NCBI GenBank assembly: GCA_900073065.1
Contig: FJOG01000012.1
Span: 1,558,326-1,622,325, forward strand
Direction: 5' to 3'
Source: Phialocephala subalpina
Lineage: Eukaryota > Ascomycota > Leotiomycetes > Helotiales > Mollisiaceae
DNA length: 64,000 nucleotides
Position numbers and translations under genes: made by a program. Shown one piece after another: positions 46,983-57,615 of this stretch. Within the stretch, counting starts at the first letter, position 1, and each line of letters opens with the position of its first letter. Below the pieces are notes generated by a model. The model was given only the letters and a program-made list of their open reading frames with translations. It had not been told where the DNA came from and made no database searches.

Positions 46983-47686
46983 ATAGATATTCGGACTTCT
47001 CAAAGGGTCAGAGGCGCTTCCAAATCCTTTCTCATGACATTCCTTTTCAAGGATCAAGACATAACACATGGGATAAATGGGGGCGGCCGGAGACAAACAC
47101 GCGGATGACACATTGAAATGCGGCAAGCCCACTAGGCCGCCATTGGAGGACAAGCAATATTACACTCTCAGAGGAGCATGAAGTCGGAGAAGCCACAGGC
47201 CGGGATAGTCTTGTGGTGGTTCCGACTGCCTGTTCAGGTTCGCTTCGGTATGGACTAAAAATTGAAGCCCAAGCATTCCGAGACAATAGAAAATGGAGAA
47301 GTTTTAACCCTTTGACCATTCCTAACTGAGCGGGGTGGGGCAATCGAGCGGGGTCGGTTAGGCTTTCGGCAACATCAGCGGTAAGGTTACCCACTTCCCC
47401 AACCTCCTAACTGGAGAGGGATGTTATTTTCACGGGGATTATCTCCAGCTGGAAAATCTGGGGTGATCCCCAGATTACGAACCCTGTACCCCATCTTCAG
47501 GTGTCAAAGGTGAAGAGATATACTATGTAAAGGTCAATCATTTCCTTTCCTTTGTTGAAACAAGTCCGCCTCTGCATGCAGCCTGATCCATGATCCCAAT
47601 TTTCTCTCATCCTCTCGACTCGGTCTCATTCTCATATCACTTCTCATCTCTGTTAAATTTCTCCAAATTCATATCATCTTCCTAGA
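46983..47686. promoter_or_regulatory. Promoter region of the sugar-transporter gene
   Basis: This stretch of 704 bp lies between the MITE and the transporter ATG. It includes a CT-rich tract at 47585-47680, typical just upstream of fungal starts, and the palindrome annotated separately. Before the MITE arrived it was probably the shared promoter of the divergent rhamnosidase and transporter genes. Confidence 0.5.
47455..47476. promoter_or_regulatory. Palindrome with two CreA-type sites
   Basis: AATCTGGGG and CCCCAGATT are perfect 9-bp inverted arms around a TGAT loop, 210 bp before the transporter ATG. Each arm holds CTGGGG, which fits the carbon-repressor CreA consensus SYGGRG. Paired CreA sites are the arrangement known to matter in fungal sugar genes. 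Binding here is inferred. Confidence 0.4.
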
Positions 47687-49446
47687 ATGGCTTCCAACGT
47701 CACTGGGGAACCAAAGATCGAGAATACATCCCACGTAGAGCAAGTTGAAACACAAGATGACGTCCCCAAGCGGTCTGCATTCAAGGATGTTTGGGCCAAC
47801 AAAAGGGTGATGGCATGGTGTAAGTCTTTTGCCAACTCAACCACCAATATATCACGGTGCTATGCTGATACGGCTGCAATTCAGGTTTCCTGATCTTCCT
47901 GCTCCCTATCAACTTCGGATACGAAGTCGGCACAGTTGGCAACTTGCTAGCTGTCAAACCTTTCCTCGAGAAGTTCGGGGTCCAACTGGCTAACGGTCAA
48001 TGGGAAGTTAAAACACACGATCAACAGCTTTTGAACGCAGGCACCACAGTAGGATTGTTTATCTCAGCCTTTAGCACTGGCTTTCTCTCGGATATATTCG
48101 GACGCAGATCTGTTGTCCTGACGGCCTGTCTGCTCTGTGCCTCGGGTATCTTGCTGCAATATTTCTCTCAGACAATTCCGATGCTCTTTGGAGGGAAGTT
48201 GCTTTCGACGTTTGGCTTTGGGTTAGGCCATTCGCTGGGACCTGTTTTTGTAGCTGAGTTGGCTCCGACAAGCTTGCGGGGCATTTGCCTTACCTTGATT
48301 GTAAGTACATTTCACCTCTTGTTTTCGATCGTTAGTACCAAGCTAACTGTCTGCAATTCAGAACACTATGATCGTCATCGGACAGTGGACTTGTGCATTA
48401 GTAGTCTATGGCTGCTCGCACCTCACCACCAATTCAGCATGGCGTATTCCTATCATCACTCAGCTTATTCCACCCGGAATTCTTCTTCTCATCGGTGTCC
48501 CCTTTCTTCCAGAGTCTCCATCTTGGCTTCTGATGAAAGGCCGACGAGAAGATGCAGCAAAGTCCTTTCGCAAATTCAACGGACCAAAATTCGACGTCGA
48601 GTCAGCCATTGTGACCATCGAAGAAGCAATCAAAGCAGAGAGGCAATTGAACGAGGAAGCATCATCCTGGATTGATTGTTTCAAAGGCCCGAATCTTAGA
48701 CGAACTATTATAATCTGCATGGTTTACATCGCTCAGCAATTCATTGGTGTGAATTTCATTGCTGGGTATCTTGCGTACGTAGCCACTACAAGTCGCTTTC
48801 CCCCGCTGAGTTTAAACTGATTATCCTTAGATATTTCTTCCTCCTCGCGGGCGTAAACAACCCACTCGGTATCGCACAAGCCGCCTACGCCATCCAATTA
48901 TTCGGCAACATGTGTTCCTGGCCACTCGTAGACCGTTTTGGAAGACGACCTCTTATCGTCTATGGCACCATGATCATGACAGCCAGTCTTCTCCTCATCG
49001 GTGGTCTAGGAACCCTCTCATCTCCCCAAACTTTAAAAGCAACCGTCGCGCTTGTGACCATCTAAACTGATTATCCTTAGATATTTCTTCCTCCTCGCGG
49101 GCGTAAACAACCCACTCGGTATCGCACAAGCCGCCTACGCCATCCAATTATTCGGCAACATGTGTTCCTGGCCACTCGTAGACCGTTTTGGAAGACGACC
49201 TCTTATCGTCTATGGCACCATGATCATGACAGCCAGTCTTCTCCTCATCGGTGGTCTAGGAACCCTCTCATCTCCCCAAACTTTAAAAGCAACCGTCGCG
49301 CTTGTGACCATCCGGAAATGAAAGGAAGGACTTATTATGAGTTGGAAGAGATGTTTCAAGCTAGAGTGCCGGCGAGGAAGTTCAAGGGGCACAAGTGCCA
49401 AGCACCGGTTAGAAATGAGAAAGTAAATGTTGAGGAGGATGCCTAG
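47687..49446 (+). pseudogene. MFS sugar transporter, truncated by duplication and deletion
   Basis: Exons 47687-47819, 47885-48300, 48362-48774 and 48831 onward encode a typical sugar-porter family MFS protein. Landmarks are GYEVGTVGNLLAVKPF, SDIFGRRSVVLTA (loop 2-3), GHSLGPVFVAELAPTSLRG, WRIPIITQLIPPGILLLIGV, PFLPESPSWLLMKGRREDAA (loop 6), YIAQQFIGVNFIAGYLAYF and DRFGRRPLIVYG (loop 8-9). After ATVALVTI the frame hits TAA at 49063-49065, the first codon of a second copy of the same 250 bp. The real C-terminus (PEMKGRTYYELEEMFQARVP) survives at 49312-49446, but is joined directly to the end of copy two in a different frame. About 100 residues covering TM10-12 are gone. As it stands the message would give 398 residues without the last helices, which is very unlikely to work. 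Confidence 0.85.
48813..49312 (+). repeat. Exact 250-bp tandem duplication inside the transporter gene
   Basis: Copy one is 48813-49062 and copy two is 49063-49312; I find no difference between them. Each unit starts in the intron (TAAACTGATTATCCTTAG, branch and acceptor) and ends at GTGACCATC in the exon. Copy two therefore carries its own splice acceptor. Identity of the copies means a recent event or an assembly artefact. Confidence 0.93.
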
Positions 49447-49894
49447 TTTGGATGAATTTGAGCTTGAGAGGGAAAGTGGGGGGAGGCCGGGGTCCAGGGG
49501 TTGGTGGAGTTTTTTTTGGCATTTTGTTGTAATAACAATCACTGGAGAGCATCTCAGGAATGAAACCCAAATGCAAAATTAAGCAATCGAAGTGAAAAGT
49601 CTTAATTCAATTGTGATTCGTACGCGTGATCTGAACGGCCACTATGGCCATTCGTACCGATGCAGATCAAGGTGATCTTATACCTCAACTCTCGTTCTGC
49701 ATACTGTTCATACGACAGCCCATACATCGAAAGGTATTAGCAATGCAGGCTAGGTAAGCTGGGTGAGGAGAAGGTGAGCCGAAGGTCATTAGGGCCTGAG
49801 CAGAAGCGGCCAGCTTGCTAACCGACCTTGAGACGAAGAAAAAAAAGTTGTGTTCGACTACCAAAGCAGAAGATCCTGTGTTACAGAAGTCGAC
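49447..49894. other. Convergent intergenic, 450 bp
   Basis: This is the gap between the transporter pseudogene and the low-complexity hypothetical gene, which end toward each other. No gene was seen. Confidence 0.45.
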
Positions 49895-50587
49895 TCAGAT
49901 GTGGAAAATGAATTCAGACCAATCGCCGAAAGATGAATGACCACGGTAGAGAGGAGCAACTGGAGTAAGACGAACTGAGGGGCGAGTATAGGTGGGAGTG
50001 AGCATAGCCAACTCAATAGGAGTGCTACGAGCAAGGCGGCGACGGGTATCGACTTGAGAAGTACCAGAGAAGTCACCGGACCAGTTGCTCAGATAGCCTC
50101 CAACATTCAAGGACAGACCGGGCATACCAATGCCAGTGAGGAGAGCGTTGAAAGCTTGAGCCTCGTCTAACATACCACCGGTTTGGGCGCGGGGACGTTG
50201 TGGATGAGGGGAGGCAGACTGGGAGTGAGGACGATCAGCATGGGGAAGGAAGTGGGCAAAGAGCTCGTCGGCAGCACCAATGTTGACATGGTTGCGTGCA
50301 GTGCCTGGCCGAACAGCATCGTAGCGACGAGAACCTGGCGCAGTGGCTTGTGAGGCGGCTGAGGGACCGGCAGCTTGAGTAAGGTCAGTGGTAGGAGGCT
50401 CAACAGCAGGCTTGTTCTCAGTCTCAGGAGAGGTGGAAGCTGGGGTCATGATGACATCCATGTCAGGGGAGGAGGAAGAAGGGACATCGTTGTCGTCGAT
50501 GGCATCCTCAATAGTTGGGTTGAGCTTGGTGAGTTTGTCGACCTTGGCCTCGTGGTGGGTGGAGCTATCCATGAATTTGCTGTCCAT
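49895..50587 (-). CDS. Low-complexity hypothetical protein
   Basis: This is a single open frame of 230 residues starting at ATG 50587 (MDSKFMDSSTHHEAKVDKLT). It is rich in Ser, Pro, Thr, Ala and Asp, and it looks disordered over at least the first 150 residues. There is no signal peptide, no TM helix and no recognised domain. Acidic/Ser clusters (DDNDVPSSSSPDMD) and QTGGMLDEAQAFNALLTGIG are the only landmarks; the latter could be a short helix. The CAG-like composition and the good frame length over a third of the codons free of rare patterns argue for a real gene. It remains hypothetical, and a 5' untranslated intron at about 50600-50650 is possible. Confidence 0.5.
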   Translation of the reverse strand: MDSKFMDSSTHHEAKVDKLTKLNPTIEDAIDDNDVPSSSSPDMDVIMTPASTSPETENKPAVEPPTTDLTQAAGPSAASQATAPGSRRYDAVRPGTARNHVNIGAADELFAHFLPHADRPHSQSASPHPQRPRAQTGGMLDEAQAFNALLTGIGMPGLSLNVGGYLSNWSGDFSGTSQVDTRRRLARSTPIELAMLTPTYTRPSVRLTPVAPLYRGHSSFGDWSEFIFHI

Positions 50588-52370
50588 CTTGTCTTTCGTT
50601 GATGCGCTTGGAGGGTATTAGCTATGTGCGCAGAAGCGCAAGGAATTGAGAGCTTACAAGAAATTAGCAATTGTTGCTTGAAGGATGATTGACCGTTGAT
50701 AGGAATTGATGGTGGTAGTCGAAGACGTTGTGTTGCGGAAGCAAGGTGGTCGAAGAAGGTATGTCGTTGGGATGTAGAAGCGGAAGTGTGGTGGAAGATC
50801 GAGGAGATTATATGTTGGTCGAAAACTACTGCGATCAACCACCAATGGCGCTAGTCTCATTTCAGTAGCATATCGTCTGTTCTATTTACCTTTAAGTCAA
50901 GTGCAAACAAACAAAGTTGATTGGATCATAACTCTGATCTGTTTCCGCATCACAGAGTGTCCTCCCTACAACGGTTCTTTACATAAATTGTACCGCTTCG
51001 CCAATCGCAAGGCATGCATTTTCCAACACACAAGTCTCTCCAGCTCATTTATTGCACTGCATTCACTGCATATGTTTCATAGTCCCGTGTCCTCTTACCA
51101 AATAATATCTATGCCACTGATTATGTGGATGGGCTTCAATTTCTCGCGCAGCTACATGGCATCAACACCTCGACAAGCACCTGCACACCCTGCCGCAGCC
51201 TGTGGTGTTGAGCAAGTTGACGTAGATGAAGTAACGGCTCTCGTTATGATAACCCATTTTCAGGTGTCGAGGTTTGTTTGAGCCACGGTTTTGCGAACTA
51301 ATGTTCCGTGGCGGTGCGCGCAAGACAGGCGCAAATTCTCCTTTGAACGAAGCACTTTTAATCTCGCAGCATTTGCATGGAATTCTCCATCCGCTCGAAT
51401 TAAGCAAAGACAATCGTTGTTTGATACTAGCACCCTTCACCTTCCATGATACCTTACCAAGTTTACCATGACTTACCTAGCTTCCTCGATTGTCCTATGA
51501 AGGCGGAGAGATTGAGAGCACGGTCCTACCCGATAAGTCAAGGAGTTCCAACATTGCATGGCATCAATCTGTTTAATCCTCTCCCTTGCGACTTTGCACG
51601 CAGAATTTATTCTCACATGCTACACTTGTGAAGTGTTTGGAAGGCCTGCTAGTACATTCGTAGGCGACTCCGACATATTGATCACATCTAGTAGTCGTAA
51701 CGATAATCAAAACAACGCTTCATACTCTTGTATTATGTACTTACATTATATGTTATCTTCCGTCAATATCGTTAAATTGTTGTGCTTTTGTGGTGAATGC
51801 GATAGCGGGAATTCTGCACGGCTTGCGATCTGCCCGAAGCAGTGGACGAGTCTGGTGCTGATCAGAAAGTTTGGTATAGCTTCACGATTATGACTCCTCT
51901 ATCAAATGCTGAATCGAGTGCGCGCGGTGGCATTCTATTCTTTCAGCGAACTGCTTTTAAAGCCATTCACAAGTGGAACAGAAAAGAAAGGGGAGGGATT
52001 CGCTTGCACTAGCGTGCTCGGTTAATCTTCAATCCAGTAGCTATCCCCTCGAAGATTCGATGTTCAAGGTCAATGAAGTGCTAATTGCTTAATCTCCATA
52101 TGATTGAGGACACGACGCTCGGTTTCTCAGCATATGAAAGTGTAAGCGAAATATCTCGGTAGATTCTCGGCGGTCAATGTATGATTGCACGGAAAGACGT
52201 ATGCATTTGAGTTTCCGAAAAAAGAAAAAGGCATGCAATTGTAATATCTAGGTAGTTCTTGACAATCTTTGATTATTTGAGTGTCTGCCCGTAGCTCAGT
52301 TTCCCTGTCATATACCCATTGAAACACCCGTGTCACGCCCGTATAATGCCCAAGCTAAACTACCCCGCAA
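50588..52370. other. Intergenic, 1.8 kb, no supported gene
   Basis: Several plus-strand frames of 60-126 codons (50901-51893) have no domain content. The tract lies between the hypothetical gene start and the 3' end of the terpene synthase. Confidence 0.45.
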
Positions 52371-54894
52371 TCAAAGCTTCAACATCTCCAACAGTTTTCT
52401 TAAGCTCCGATTCTCTCTGCTATATGCTGCCTCGACTTCACTCAAGGTATCCAAGATCTCCTGATACATGTTTTTCAAAACCTGCGAAGTATAATCCAAG
52501 CTCCCGGACTTCTCGAGAAGGTCCAACACGTGATTCTTCATGGCTGGTGACATGCCGTTCTTCTCTTTCCGGGCTTGTAGCATGCTCAGAAGCCTCGTGG
52601 TACGGCGTTCTCTCTCTTGGGCGAGGAAGTGTATCACAGGGAGGGTGAAGTTGCCTTGGTCGAGGTCGCATTGAGGCGCTGACTGTGTGTTGTCAGCATT
52701 GGCTCTACGGCGTCTGATCATCATTGACAAACCCTGGCATCTTTGATGTCCTTCAAGTCATCACGGACCTGATAATACCGCCCTATCAAGACAACGAGAC
52801 GGAAAAGCTGCGCGGAGTTATTATTCTCGGCTACCTCCTTGGCTTGGAAATCCTGTGGGGACAAGTCAATTGAATATGCTTGAATCAATTTCGCCATCAG
52901 TCGCAATAGTCCTCCAGTCTCTGTGGAGCTTGTCAGTACACTTGCGGGTGGTGGCTGGGAGCAACACTACTCATGTCAATACTATCGAAATACCCCTTCT
53001 CAGATGGAGCCTTCGAGTGATATGTCCAGTGCAAGTCAAGAGCTTGGCCGGTATATATTGCTTTTGTCTCTCCTGCGAACTCAGTTAGCGATGCATCACT
53101 TTTAATCTAGAAAGGCAAAAGTACACACCAAGGTAGGCGTCCAAACAGCCTCTGCTGCCAAGTGACATCACTTTCTCGAGGCACATCATCTGAGCATATC
53201 CAGCAGAATTTATTGTCTGCGCAATTCCAAATATCATATGCGTGGCAGGATGTCCTCGTCTCTCGGAAGTGTTGTCCTCAATGTCATCAAGCCTGAAAAT
53301 GTCAGCGTCCACTACTCCCCAAACGAAGGAATTGAAACGATTTACATCAAAGAAACATTGTGGAGAGTATTTATAATGTCTTTGATCATACTGAGTGGCC
53401 CCTCTTCGAGACCGAACCAGGTGTTCAAAGCTTCAAGAAGGTGATCCCTCAACCCTTTGGCAGGCAATGATGTAATATACTCGAACGGTTCCATGATAAT
53501 CTGCGAATGTTAGCTGGAGTTCATGTGTCTCAGTATGTTCAGAATCCCTAAACCTTCTCATAAATCTTCTCCGAGGGGAGATAGTCTTTGAATACGAGAG
53601 AAGTTTCGTGCTTTGAGCTGTCCTCTGGCGGCGGAGTCAAGCTCAAGGCAACATCTCTGAAGGGCAGCATCTTATCCACGTCATCTTGCACTGCCGGAAG
53701 CTGATCTCTGCAAAGCTGAGGCCTGTCTCGATGGTATCGTGGGCAAGTAATTGACCATAAAGCATTCCCCGCGATCACCATATCGAGCAATCCAAACCAT
53801 CTTACAATCGGCGAGTCAATGGGCAAGCCCTGGACACACTTGACTGCCTGGTCTCCATACTGTTGTGCCAACTCCATGGTCTTGACCTTGACCATTTCCT
53901 TCGCAGTATTTGCGTCGACATTGTGTTTTTGCATATATAGATAGACGGAGTTGACTGGCCAGTTACCTTCACCGGTGAAGTCCTCGAATTCTTTGTCCCA
54001 GGACCAGTAGTCGTTGCAGAGCATCGCACATGCGTAACCGATCTTCGTTATGTCAAGGACGGATTCGACTTCTGAGGGAGCGATGGTTGGGACGACTCCG
54101 AAGCCGGTACAGGCGGACATATAGCTGAATTTCAGGTCAGCTGTGAAGATGTTTGTGTGGGGAAAGACGAAAGACTTACTAGGTACCGACGTCTCTGTGT
54201 CTGAACTCAATGTATTCCTCGATGCTGCCATTCTTGAAGTCGAAGTGTCGAGTGAAGGCTTGTTCTTCAGTTAACTTCTTGATCTCGTCAACGACATAAC
54301 CTCCAGCCACCTCGTCTTGCAGAAGCTGAGCGAGGACTTTGGCTTGGACGGCTTTGATCGACCTGTGTATCTCGTTATTGGACTTGGGGTCGTTCCAGGA
54401 GAATTGATCTACAGCACTGTCCTTGAAAAGTATTAGCCGTTGCATTGTCGTGGACGTTCGAAAGTGGAACGCTTACCATCTCACTTGTCTCTGTGACATC
54501 AAGATAGTCTTTGCTTTGCTGTTATCACCCTGCCTCTGATCATCGGACAAAAGATTCACTCACCATCCTGAATGAAGATGAATTCATTCACAAAGGCCAA
54601 TGCGAACAAACGTTCCTTGGTAGCTTCTGGGAAGTCAAGTGCTGCCATGTTGCCATTCACAGGATCCATGCAGCCAGCACCTTTGTGTTCCTTGCCAGTA
54701 GCAGCTTTCCAATCATCTCGGACCTCAAAGCAGCTTGTATCAGAGACATTGGCGAAGGAGTTGACTCGAGGTCTGACATTGAAGAGGTAGTTGTCGTTGT
54801 CGTACAGTTTTGGGTCCACAGGAAGCGAGTGTTGATACTCGTAAGGCACTGAATCTCGGTATTGGGCGGAGACACCCTTCGCAGACATTATCAT
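52371..54894 (-). CDS. Chimeric terpene synthase (class I cyclase fused to prenyltransferase)
   Basis: Nine exons (54894-54564, 54508-54477, 54421-54180, 54124-53554, 53500-53346, 53292-53129, 53072-52971, 52920-52733, 52682-52371) give 698 residues. Fusicoccadiene synthase PaFS has about 719. All junctions keep frame. The N-terminal cyclase has the metal motif DDYLD at 110-114, formed across the first splice, and the NSE motif NDYWSWDKE at 239-247. The C-terminal prenyltransferase has DDIED at 446-450, KTGGLLRLMAKLIQAYS from 533 and the second Asp-rich motif DDLKD at 586-590. Such bifunctional enzymes condense IPP and DMAPP to GGPP or GFPP and cyclise it to a di- or sesterterpene. All key motifs are intact. 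The start is uncertain by two codons (ATG 54894 or 54888). The product cannot be told from sequence by eye. Confidence 0.92.
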
Positions 54895-54993
54895 GACTAT
54901 ATATTCTGAACAAGGGCTGATTGTGGCTCGAGTGTCCTCTGGGTACATAAAAGAAAAGAACCAAAGCAAAGCAAAGCAAGAGAGTCATTCTTT

Positions 54994-55002
54994 CCATTTA
55001 TA
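54994..55002 (-). promoter_or_regulatory. TATA box of the terpene synthase gene
   Basis: The minus strand reads CCTATAAATGG about 100 nt before the start codon, a normal place for a fungal TATA element. It supports the chosen start region. Confidence 0.5.
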
Positions 55003-55336
55003 GGAGCCTACCGATACACAAGGCTGTCGCGTTAAATTCTTTACACTCGTAATGACGTTAAAGAAATTGAAAGAATAACTCGTATTGAGGATAGTGACAT
55101 CGAAACTCTAATACTTACCTATTTAGAGTACGGAATTCACGGATTTACTCTTGAGTCCTTTCGTTCGGAATGTGTAGCTGGGCTCGACCTGACGGTTTGG
55201 TAAGGGGGCATTAGCGCCGAGGAACGCGGCACCGAGATATGGATGGAACCAACATTCCGACGCTACTTAATGGATCGGGTTGTTCCACGCGATTTCTCAT
55301 GAAGTGGAGGTGCATCCAAGAATCAAATTGATCAAT

Positions 55337-57615
55337 TCAACTAAGTGCCGGTGCGGCCGCAGAGAGCGTGACGTTCGAAGTTGGGGCGAGGAACAATGCG
55401 GCCTGATCTGTAATAAGTATGCCGGCCATTGATGCACTAAAAAGAGTGGAAATGATTCCCGTTATCAACGCACTTCCAGCCACACGAGCAATATCTCCGC
55501 TTCGTTCAGGAGCTATTTGAGACATAAGACCGATTTGAGTACCCATTGCCCCAATGTTGCCAAATCCACAAAGACTGTAAGTTGCGATAAGGCGAGACCG
55601 ACTGCTCATTGTTGCATATGTAGGATTCGTCTGCAACTCTTCATATGCGGCAAACTCATTCTATGGTGGTCAGCTCGTGGTGTAGCCATTCAACAGTGAT
55701 GCTCCTACCTTCAGGATCTTGATGCCAATCAGTCGTGCCACCTTGAGCAGATCTCCGTTTCGAGGCACACCTAAGAGGAAAGCTATAGGATATAGGAGGT
55801 AGCTTGCGATCAACTCAAGCGTCAATGGTGTCTCAGGCCCAATGTTGATGTACTCGCCCCACCAGGTCAGAAGCCAATCAAGCAAGGCCACGAAAGCAAC
55901 AACACTTGCCAGGACAGCGATGACAATCCCAGCAATCTTCAGGCCCAGCCAGACCCCTGGAATCTATCAGCCCAAGTGATCAGGGCGTTCTGCAGGGCGT
56001 TCTGTAGGGCGAGATGCTTACCATTTGTGAAAGCATGCACGAAATTTACCCCATCGTGCTTCTGCATGTCTGAGATGACCACATATGGACTAGACGACGT
56101 CTCTTCCTCCTCCGGATACCGAAGCTTGCTAACGACCAGAGAAGTTGGAATAGACATGACACAGGACGATATCAAAGCTTGACCATTGATGCCAAGATTT
56201 ATGTATGCGACTAGCACGCTGCCAGCAATGGTAGCAAAGCCAGAGCACATAACTTGATGGAGTTCGGCATTGGTAATATATGGAACGAACGGACGTATCA
56301 ACATCACAGCCTCACCTTGGCCCAGGAAAGGCGAGGTCGATGCGACGACAGCTTCCACGCCGGAGACTCCCAGAGCCCAATTGAAGAAAGTGGCAGACTT
56401 CTTTACGAACCATGGGAGAGCACCCCTGCCGGCTGTTAGTATACGAGGTAGAATCAATGGGATTGTTGTACTTGCCAGTATGATAGAAGCTGCGCCACTC
56501 CAGCAAAGAAGATAATGGGCGGAACAATAGAGATTGCGAACCAGGTCAAGGTCGGAACCGCAGCATCGGTCAAAAAGGCGAGGCCATTATCTGCGAAGCT
56601 CAAGAATTCTCGACAAAGTTGGGATATAAAGTTGAAAATGTTGAAGCCGACAGCAGTCCTGAGAACGAATAGGGCGACAGCGAATTGCATCAACATCCCG
56701 GCGATGACCGTGTGCCAATTGACGAGCCTTCGGTTCCTCGACGTGAGCCAGAGTAGGAAAATGCATACTCCAAGGCCACCTAGACTGACTGCTCGGTTGA
56801 CTCGGGTATTGTCTTCGAATTCTTCGCTGATCATAGCACCAATGATAATTACTGCCATCACAATAGCTGCGCTGATTGGTAATCGAAGCCTCGAGGGGAT
56901 GAGTGAAGTGAGGTTCGACGCTGTGGTATGCCAAACGAAGTGCATTGGCATCGTCAGGAATCCGATTCCAGTATAGAAGGTTACCAGTCGAAACATAATC
57001 GCCATCCAGAGCAGAAGAGGAACGATCCAGTTCTTGTCGTCTCGATGCAAGACCAGACTCGCGATCCACCAACTTGACTCCGTTAGCAGCTGCTGCGAGA
57101 TTCGTCACGTCAAGTGCCACTTACCCGGTGAAAAGAAGACCAAGACAGAGATGGATAATAACTATTTTGGATCGACTGGGTGATCTTGCAGACATCTGGT
57201 CCCCCGCATCGTTCTCAGATGGCGGGGAGCCTGTCAGCCCATTATGATATGAAGCAGGATCCAATTCGAAGACATCCAATTTTGGCCCTTCGTGTTTCGA
57301 TGTGAAGAAGGATCGCACCGAGTGTGCAGTTGATGGCCTTTTGAAATGTTTGAAGTAAGCAGCGTACTCGTTCCTGCTGCGATCAATTATTCGATTCTTC
57401 CTGCTCCTCTGACTGAATCCACGACGGACATTCTCGGAGGCAAAAGTATTCGAGTCATTCTCCGAGATCGAGATGCCGTCTTCATTCACATTCTTCTGGT
57501 AGCTTGTGCGCTCCTCCTGTATCGAACGCAGAGAGGTGCGATGTTCTGAGAGGCGCTGTCCAGAATTGACGAAGGTTCTCCTGCTCGGAACCGAAGACTC
57601 TTCTTGGCCGGACAT
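55337..57615 (-). CDS. Concentrative nucleoside transporter (CNT/SLC28 family)
   Basis: Five exons (57615-57125, 57072-56476, 56425-56022, 55956-55709, 55660-55337) give 687 residues. An N-terminal cytosolic region of about 150 residues, rich in Ser and Arg, precedes about 12 membrane segments. Family landmarks are MLMQFAVALFVLRTAVGFNI, WFAISIVPPIIFFAGVAQLL and GVSGVEAVVASTSPFLGQGE. The last is the nucleoside/cation-binding GxESxxxxxxxFxGQ-like block. YLLYPIAFLLGVPRNGDLLK and YSLCGFGNIGAMGTQIG are further landmarks. CNT proteins import nucleosides with H+ or Na+. Intron 2 only works as a GC-AG intron (donor GCAAGT); the GT two bases further downstream breaks the frame. The terpene synthase lies 440 bp downstream on the same strand. 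No functional link between the two is known. Confidence 0.88.
55981..56011. repeat. Short 12-bp tandem repeat inside a CNT intron
   Basis: CAGGGCGTTCTG occurs twice, followed by a third partial copy TAGGGCG. It fills half of the 65-nt intron between exons 3 and 4, so it changes intron length only. Confidence 0.75.
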
